From NCBI GenBank assembly GCA_937893415.1, contig CALBWZ010000420.1, positions 1-5,950 on the forward strand: 5,950 nt of DNA, in the 5' to 3' direction. The stretch is from an uncultured Comamonadaceae bacterium. Lineage in GTDB: Bacteria > Pseudomonadota > Gammaproteobacteria > Burkholderiales > Burkholderiaceae_C. Below the pieces are notes generated by a model, which saw only the letters and a program-made list of their open reading frames with translations, ran no database searches and was not told the DNA's origin. Positions 1-5,950 of the stretch are shown piece after piece. Each line of letters opens with the position of its first letter. The first letter of the stretch is position 1. The position numbers and the translations under genes were made by a program.

Positions 1-293
1 GAGGCGGTGTTTTCTTGTATCCGCGTGACACGAAGGACCTGTCCAAACCGGGTCGGTTGCGCCTGCTGTATGAAGCCAACCCGATTGGCCTGATCATGGA
101 GCAGGCGGGTGGCCGCGCCTCTACCGGCCGCGAGCCCATGCTGGCGGTCCAGCCAACGTCGCTGCATCAGCGCATTGGTCTGGTGTTCGGCTCCCAATGC
201 GAAGTCGAGCGCATTGAGCGTTACCACGCCGAGCCCGCCACGGTAGCGCTGGACAACCCGCTGTTTGCCGAGCGCAGCCTGTTCCGCGTCTGA
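1..293 (+). CDS. cbbF: Fructose-1,6-bisphosphatase class I, C-terminal part (5' end outside window)
   Basis: The enzyme hydrolyses fructose-1,6-bisphosphate to fructose-6-phosphate and phosphate in the cytosol. In autotrophic bacteria the cbb-encoded enzyme often also takes sedoheptulose-1,7-bisphosphate. The frame is open from the window edge; the first whole codon is at 3, leaving 96 codons and a TGA at 291-293, roughly the last third of a family usually about 330-360 residues long. Visible class I signatures are GGVFLYP at the start, then [11 protein letters not shown], whose Glu matches the conserved metal-ligand Glu of the family, [10 protein letters not shown], and PTSLHQR. The ending [11 protein letters not shown] resembles the C-terminus of betaproteobacterial FBPases. 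TTG at 15 is an internal Leu codon, not a start. Assignment to cbbF rather than a housekeeping fbp rests on the adjacent cbbP. The catalytic N-terminal metal sites cannot be checked here. Confidence 0.95.
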   Translation, partial: GGVFLYPRDTKDLSKPGRLRLLYEANPIGLIMEQAGGRASTGREPMLAVQPTSLHQRIGLVFGSQCEVERIERYHAEPATVALDNPLFAERSLFRV

Positions 294-414
294 TCGACTG
301 CGGCGTGCCTGGCATGCGGCACCTGATTGCCATTAAGTTGGTAGCTGATTACGCTGGAATCTCGTGGGCTAGAGACCGATTTGAAGCATATTTTTAACTG
401 ACGGAGACATCACC
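294..414 (+). other. cbbF-cbbP intergenic spacer (121 nt)
   Basis: This is the longest non-coding stretch in the window. It is more AT-rich toward cbbP (around 380-398). A 5-bp inverted repeat, GTGCC at 305-309 and GGCAC at 318-322, has an 8-nt loop but no T-run after it, so it is not a standard terminator. I see no well-spaced -35/-10 pair. The Shine-Dalgarno of cbbP is at its end. The simplest reading is an intra-operon spacer, though a weak internal promoter or an RNA processing site cannot be excluded. Confidence 0.5.
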
Positions 415-417
415 TTG
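402..417 (+). promoter_or_regulatory. Ribosome binding site and TTG start of cbbP
   Basis: GGAG at 403-406 lies 8 nt before TTG at 415, which is good Shine-Dalgarno spacing. No ATG or GTG fits the protein N-terminus better. Starting here puts the P-loop at residues 12-19 and gives exactly the residue numbers used for Rhodobacter sphaeroides phosphoribulokinase (D42, H45, E131, D169). This supports TTG as the true start. Confidence 0.85.
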
Positions 418-1299
418 ACTGAACGCCACCCCATCATCGCCATCACGGGTTCGTCCGGCGCCGGCACGACCTCGGTCACGCGAACGTTTGAAAATATTTT
501 CCGGCGTGAGGGTGTCGACGCCGCGGTCATTGAAGGCGACAGTTTTCATCGCCACGACCGCAAGGCAATGAAGCTCAAGGCCGCCGAAGCGGAAAAGGCC
601 GGCGACAACAACTTCAGCCACTTTGGCCCGTCGAACAACCTCTTTCTGGAGCTGGCCGAGCTGTTTCGCTCCTATGCCGAAACCGGCACCGGCAAGCGTC
701 GCAAGTACCTGCACGACACCGAAGAAGCGGCACCCTACCAACAGGAACCCGGCACCTTCACGCCCTGGGAAGACGTGCCCGCCAACACCGACCTGCTGTT
801 TTACGAAGGCCTTCACGGTGCGGTCGTGACGCCGGAAGTCAATATTGCCCAGCACCCTGACCTGCTGGTGGGCGTGGTGCCCGTCATCAATCTGGAGTGG
901 ATCCAGAAGCTCTGGCGCGACAAGTCCAAGCGCGGCTACAGCACCGAAGCGGTGACCGACACCATCCTGCGCCGCATGCCCGACTACGTGAACTACATCT
1001 GCCCGCAGTTCATGCACACCCATGTCAACTTCCAGCGCGTGCCGATGGTGGACACCTCCAACCCGTTCATCGCGCATGATATTCCCTCGCCTGACGAGAG
1101 CATGGTGGTGATTCGCTTTGCCAAACCCAATGGCATTGATTTCCAGTATTTACTCAACATGATCGACGCCAGTTTCATGAGCCGCGCCAACACCATCGTG
1201 GTGCCGGGCGGCAAGATGGAACTCGCCATGCAGCTTATTTTTACGCCGTTTGTCTGGCGAATGATGGAGCGCCGCAAGCGGGCTCTAGGAGGTAAATGA
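415..1299 (+). CDS. cbbP: Phosphoribulokinase (bacterial class I)
   Basis: The enzyme transfers phosphate from ATP to ribulose-5-phosphate, giving ribulose-1,5-bisphosphate, the RuBisCO substrate; it is a signature enzyme of the Calvin cycle. The product is 294 residues, close to the roughly 290 of proteobacterial PRKs. The P-loop GSSGAGTT is at residues 12-19. The motif [14 protein letters not shown] carries D42, H45, R49 and K53. E131 lies in FYEGLHG and is the Walker B-type acidic residue. K165, R168, D169 and R173 lie in the segment after IQ. These match the catalytic and Ru5P-binding residues established for the R. sphaeroides enzyme at the same numbers. R31, R187, R234 and R257, linked there to activation by NADH and inhibition by AMP, are also present, so similar allosteric control is inferred. 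The start is TTG with a good Shine-Dalgarno. Its TGA is one base before the cbbT ATG, so the two are co-transcribed and probably translationally coupled. Confidence 0.98.
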   Translation: MTERHPIIAITGSSGAGTTSVTRTFENIFRREGVDAAVIEGDSFHRHDRKAMKLKAAEAEKAGDNNFSHFGPSNNLFLELAELFRSYAETGTGKRRKYLHDTEEAAPYQQEPGTFTPWEDVPANTDLLFYEGLHGAVVTPEVNIAQHPDLLVGVVPVINLEWIQKLWRDKSKRGYSTEAVTDTILRRMPDYVNYICPQFMHTHVNFQRVPMVDTSNPFIAHDIPSPDESMVVIRFAKPNGIDFQYLLNMIDASFMSRANTIVVPGGKMELAMQLIFTPFVWRMMERRKRALGGK

Positions 1300-1303
1300 G
1301 ATG
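1286..1303 (+). promoter_or_regulatory. Strong Shine-Dalgarno and start of cbbT inside the cbbP 3' end
   Basis: TAGGAGGT at 1286-1293 is a near-perfect match to the anti-Shine-Dalgarno. GGAGG ends 8 nt before ATG at 1301. It lies within the last cbbP codons. An overlapping ATG at 1296-1298 hits a TGA after one further codon, so 1301 is the start. The arrangement suggests coupled, efficient translation of transketolase. Confidence 0.88.
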
Positions 1304-3472
1304 ACCAACACCATCACCACGCAGATGGCGAATGCACCCACGCCAGACCTGGCGCGACAGATGGCAAATGCCATCCGCATGCTCGCTGTCGATGCTGTTG
1401 AAAAAGCCAAATCAGGCCACCCCGGTGCCCCTATGGGCATGGCCGATATTGCCGAGGTGCTGTGGAATCGCCATCTCAAGCACAACCCTGCAAATCCACT
1501 TTGGCCCGATCGCGACCGCTTTGTCTTGAGCAACGGCCACGGTTCTATGCTGATGTATGCCTTGCTGCATCTGACCGGTTACGACCTGCCCATGTCGGAG
1601 TTGAAAAAGTTTCGTCAACTGCACAGCAAAACGGCAGGCCATCCCGAAGTCGGCGTGACGCCTGGCGTAGAAACCACCACCGGCCCACTGGGCCAGGGCC
1701 TGGCCAATGCGGTGGGCATGGCGCTGACCGAGAAGTTGCTGGCAGCCGAGTTCAACCGCGAAGAAGGGGGTGTGCAACACAGCATCGTTGACCACTTCAC
1801 CTATGTTTTTATGGGTGACGGCTGCCTGATGGAGGGCATCAGCCACGAAGTCTGCTCGCTTGCCGGCACACTGCGCCTGTCCAAACTGGTGGTCTTTTAC
1901 GATGACAACGGGATTTCGATCGATGGCCATGTCGAAGGCTGGTTCACCGATGACACGCCCAGGCGGTTTGAGGCCTATGGCTGGCACGTGATTGCCGATG
2001 TGGATGGGCACGACAGCGCAGCCGTGGACACAGCCATTCGCGCAGCAAAGGCTCAAGCGGTTTTGACTGACGGCAAGCCGACGTTGATCTGCTGCAAAAC
2101 CGTGATTGGTCAGGGCTCGCCCAACAAAGCCGGTACGCACGACGTGCACGGCGCTGCGCTCGGCGCGGCCGAAGTGGCCGCCACGCGAGAATCACTGGGC
2201 TGGACTGCGGCGCCGTTCGAGGTGCCTGCCGAGGTGGCCGCAGGTTGGAGTGCAAAGGCTCGGGGTATTGAGCTACAGCGCGACTGGCGTACCCGTTTTG
2301 AGGCCTACCGGACGCTTTACCCAGACGCCGCCACCGAGTTCGAACGCCGCATGACGGGTGACCTGCTGCCAGACTTTGGTAGCAACCTGCCCGAGTTGCT
2401 GGCCGCGCTTGCCGCCAAACCGGAAGCGGTTGCCACCCGCAAGGCCAGCCAGAACGCACTCGACGCGTTCAATGCACTGGTGCCCGAATTTTTTGGGGGC
2501 AGCGCCGACCTGACGGGCTCCAACCTCACCAACTTCAAAGGCTGCATCAAGGCAGGGCGGGATCAGTGGGGCAACCACATGAGCTATGGCGTGCGCGAGT
2601 TTGGCATGGCCGCCATCATGAACGGTATCTCCCTGCACGGCGGCTACATTCCCTACGCAGGCACCTTCCTCACATTTAGTGACTACAGTCGCAATGCCAT
2701 CCGCATGGCGGCATTGATGAAGTTGCGCGTCATCCACGTCTTCACGCATGACAGCATTGGCCTGGGTGAAGACGGCCCGACGCATCAAAGCGTCGAGCAC
2801 ATTCCGAGCCTGCGCATTATTCCGGGCCTTGATGTGTGGCGGCCAGCTGATGGACTGGAAACGGCGGTCGCGTGGGCCTGTGCCATCGAGCGCAGGGATG
2901 GCCCCAGCGCACTGTGCCTGTCGCGTCAAAACCTGCCACGCCAGACCGATGTGGATATGGCTGACAGTATTCGCCGTGGCGGCTATGTGTTGTCCGACAC
3001 GGATGACATTCAGGCCATCATCGTGGCGACGGGTTCCGAGACCCATCTGGCCATGCAGGCGCAGGCAACGCTGGCCAGCGAGGGCATTGCGACCCGCGTG
3101 GTGTCGATGCCCTGCACCAATATTTTCGACCGCCAGACCGCGGCCTATCAGGAACTGGTGCTGCCGCTGGCCTTGCCTACCGTGGCAATTGAAGCCGCGC
3201 ACCCGGACTTCTGGCGCAAGTATGTTGGTCGTACGGGCGCGGTGGTGGGTATAGCGAGTTTTGGCGAGTCTGCACCGGCTCCCGACCTGTACAGCCACTT
3301 TGGCATCACTGCACAGCGCGTCGTCGAAGCCGTGCGTACGCTGGTGCAACGCGTGACTCACTGCCCAGAAACCTGGGTGGGGGGTGACGAATCGGACCAA
3401 CGCCTTCTTTCCAAACGAATTGTCTCGTCTGCCAACTGGAGCCTGCCGATATGTATAACCCCTATGACCTGA
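1301..3472 (+). CDS. cbbT: Transketolase with an extra C-terminal tail
   Basis: This thiamine-diphosphate enzyme moves two-carbon ketol units between sugar phosphates (F6P or S7P plus GAP to E4P or R5P plus Xu5P), regenerating pentoses for RuBP. Visible motifs: [12 protein letters not shown] at 38-49 with H40; SNGHGSM with H80; the ThDP/metal motif GDGCLMEG at 172-179, completed by DDN at 201-203; REFGM with E433, the cofactor-activating Glu; [14 protein letters not shown] at 483-496 with H495; and LSRQNLP with R542, a phosphate-binding Arg. These equal E. coli TktA H26, H66, E411, H473 and R520 with a constant offset of 22, so the enzyme should be active. By the same offset the normal family end (663 in E. 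coli) falls near residue 685. The reading frame continues to 723 and overlaps cbbZ by 22 nt. The final 38 residues look like translated spacer. The start has a strong Shine-Dalgarno. Confidence 0.96.
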   Translation: MTNTITTQMANAPTPDLARQMANAIRMLAVDAVEKAKSGHPGAPMGMADIAEVLWNRHLKHNPANPLWPDRDRFVLSNGHGSMLMYALLHLTGYDLPMSELKKFRQLHSKTAGHPEVGVTPGVETTTGPLGQGLANAVGMALTEKLLAAEFNREEGGVQHSIVDHFTYVFMGDGCLMEGISHEVCSLAGTLRLSKLVVFYDDNGISIDGHVEGWFTDDTPRRFEAYGWHVIADVDGHDSAAVDTAIRAAKAQAVLTDGKPTLICCKTVIGQGSPNKAGTHDVHGAALGAAEVAATRESLGWTAAPFEVPAEVAAGWSAKARGIELQRDWRTRFEAYRTLYPDAATEFERRMTGDLLPDFGSNLPELLAALAAKPEAVATRKASQNALDAFNALVPEFFGGSADLTGSNLTNFKGCIKAGRDQWGNHMSYGVREFGMAAIMNGISLHGGYIPYAGTFLTFSDYSRNAIRMAALMKLRVIHVFTHDSIGLGEDGPTHQSVEHIPSLRIIPGLDVWRPADGLETAVAWACAIERRDGPSALCLSRQNLPRQTDVDMADSIRRGGYVLSDTDDIQAIIVATGSETHLAMQAQATLASEGIATRVVSMPCTNIFDRQTAAYQELVLPLALPTVAIEAAHPDFWRKYVGRTGAVVGIASFGESAPAPDLYSHFGITAQRVVEAVRTLVQRVTHCPETWVGGDESDQRLLSKRIVSSANWSLPICITPMT
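3356..3472 (+). other. Non-conserved 38-residue C-terminal extension of CbbT
   Basis: Codons 686-723 lie beyond the point where transketolases normally end. The segment has no recognisable domain and uses codons that are unusual for GC-rich genes (two ATA, one CGA, one TGT). GC at third positions is about 22 of 38. In the +1 frame a TGA sits at 3354-3356, exactly at the expected family end. One extra G in the G6 run at 3379-3384 would also give a stop, at the TGA now at 3385. A single-base indel, real or a sequencing error, could therefore account for the tail. Confidence 0.55.
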
Positions 3473-4140
3473 TCATGTTTGATCTTGATGGCACCTTGAT
3501 TGAAACGGCGCCAGAAATTTGTGACGCGGTGAACGACACGCTGCGCCGCTTCGACTTGCCCGAAGTGACGCAGCAGCAAGTCAATGACTGGATCGGCTAC
3601 GGGACGATGGAGCTGTTGATCCAGGCACTGGCCGCGACGGGAAAAACCGATGCTTCGGTGGTGTGGACCAGTGAGACTCTGCCGCTGGTAGCCGCGGAGT
3701 TTGACAAAAACTACCAGTTGCGCTGTGGCACCCGCAGCTATCTCTACCCACAGGTGCGCGAAACGCTCATTGCCTTGCGTGCGCGCGGCGTCAAACTGGC
3801 GGTGGTCACCAACAAGGAAGGGCGGTACACCGTCACCGTGCTGAATGCCCACGAACTAGCACCCTTGTTTGACGGTGTGGTCAGCGGCGACACGCTGCCG
3901 CGAAAAAAGCCCGACCCGGCAGGCATTCAAAGCTGCCTGGACCAATTTGCAGTCCCGGTGGACCGCGCGCTGTTTGTTGGTGACTCCAGTATCGACGTGG
4001 CCACGGCGCGCAATGCTGGAGTCGCCGTCTGGATGCTGCCCTATGGCTACAACATGGGTCAGCCGATAGAAAAATGTTCGCCAGATCGCATCATTGCGGA
4101 CTGCTCGGTGCTACTGATCAATAGCTGCTTACACACCTAA
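3451..4140 (+). CDS. cbbZ: Phosphoglycolate phosphatase (HAD superfamily)
   Basis: The enzyme dephosphorylates 2-phosphoglycolate, the inhibitory product of RuBisCO oxygenase activity, to glycolate, and is the entry step of photorespiratory salvage. The product is 229 residues, typical for CbbZ/Gph proteins. HAD motifs are in order: motif I FDLDGTL with nucleophile D11 and general acid/base D13; motif II VTNK with T120; motif III KKPDP with K152/K153; motif [17 protein letters not shown] with D178 and D182 for Mg2+ binding. The cap domain lies between motifs I and II (about residues 18-90), as in HAD subfamily IA. The segment [10 protein letters not shown] near the C-terminus is characteristic of proteobacterial PGPs. 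GGAG at 3438-3441 is 9 nt before the ATG. The gene starts inside the cbbT reading frame. The last 20 or so residues ([16 protein letters not shown]) are less typical of the family. A general gph role is possible, but context favours cbbZ. Confidence 0.95.
   Translation: MYNPYDLIMFDLDGTLIETAPEICDAVNDTLRRFDLPEVTQQQVNDWIGYGTMELLIQALAATGKTDASVVWTSETLPLVAAEFDKNYQLRCGTRSYLYPQVRETLIALRARGVKLAVVTNKEGRYTVTVLNAHELAPLFDGVVSGDTLPRKKPDPAGIQSCLDQFAVPVDRALFVGDSSIDVATARNAGVAVWMLPYGYNMGQPIEKCSPDRIIADCSVLLINSCLHT

Positions 4141-5950
<1,810 letters not shown>

Noticed and set aside
305..322. Inverted repeat GTGCC/GGCAC after cbbF as a terminator
   Set aside because: The stem is 5 bp with an 8-nt loop and no T-run follows. 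Termination between cbbF and cbbP is also unlikely in this operon.
333..365. A sigma70 promoter (TTGGTA at 338-343) or LysR-type CbbR site in the spacer
   Set aside because: No acceptable -10 lies 16-18 nt downstream of TTGGTA, and the TNA-N7/8-TNA spacing does not fit.
864..871. GCTGGTGG octamer (E. coli Chi sequence) inside cbbP
   Set aside because: A single occurrence in GC-rich coding sequence is expected by chance, and this Chi is not established for betaproteobacteria.
394..1077. A 227-codon open frame on the - strand opposite cbbP
   Set aside because: It mirrors a fully conserved phosphoribulokinase and its product is low-complexity in style, so it is a shadow frame.
1412..2149. A 245-codon open frame on the - strand opposite the cbbT 5' half
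   Set aside because: It is the complement of conserved ThDP-binding sequence, with no motif of its own.
2273..3400. A 375-codon open frame on the - strand opposite cbbT
   Set aside because: The + strand encodes a transketolase with every catalytic motif over this interval. The antisense product is rich in His, Arg, Val and Gln with no recognisable domain, as expected for the complement of a GC-rich gene.
3358..3852. A 164-codon open frame on the - strand across the cbbT-cbbZ junction
   Set aside because: I considered it as an explanation of the junction, but it covers HAD motif I and the cap domain of cbbZ and shows no domain.

Overview
The window is an interior piece of a Calvin-Benson-Bassham (cbb) operon. 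All six genes lie on the + strand in the order cbbF (3' end only), cbbP, cbbT, cbbZ, cbbG, cbbK (5' part only). This is the gene order known from the cbb operons of Cupriavidus necator and other Burkholderiales. GC-rich codon use and the protein sequence styles, such as the FBPase C-terminus, the 334-residue GAPDH and the 294-residue bacterial-type PRK, point to an autotrophic or facultatively autotrophic betaproteobacterium. A Comamonadaceae-like organism (Rhodoferax/Polaromonas/Hydrogenophaga relatives) is my best guess; the genus cannot be fixed from this sequence alone.

Layout: 1-293 is the last 96 codons of fructose-1,6-bisphosphatase. 294-414 is the longest non-coding gap (121 nt), with no convincing promoter or terminator. 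415-1299 is phosphoribulokinase, starting at TTG. 1301-3472 is transketolase, one base after the cbbP stop and preceded by a near-perfect Shine-Dalgarno. 3451-4140 is phosphoglycolate phosphatase, overlapping the cbbT end by 22 nt. 4141-4179 is a short gap with a small hairpin plus T-run. 4180-5184 is glyceraldehyde-3-phosphate dehydrogenase. 5181-5950 is phosphoglycerate kinase, overlapping the cbbG stop by ATGA and running off the window. RuBisCO genes (cbbLS) and the regulator cbbR would be expected upstream, and cbbA downstream, but none is in the window.

Together the genes cover RuBP regeneration (FBPase, transketolase, PRK), reduction of the 3-phosphoglycerate made by RuBisCO (PGK, GAPDH), and removal of 2-phosphoglycolate, the product of RuBisCO oxygenation (CbbZ). 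No mobile element, RNA gene, CRISPR array or unknown system was found. The most unusual points are an extra tail of about 38 residues on transketolase that looks like read-through of former spacer DNA into cbbZ, and the possible attenuator in front of cbbG.
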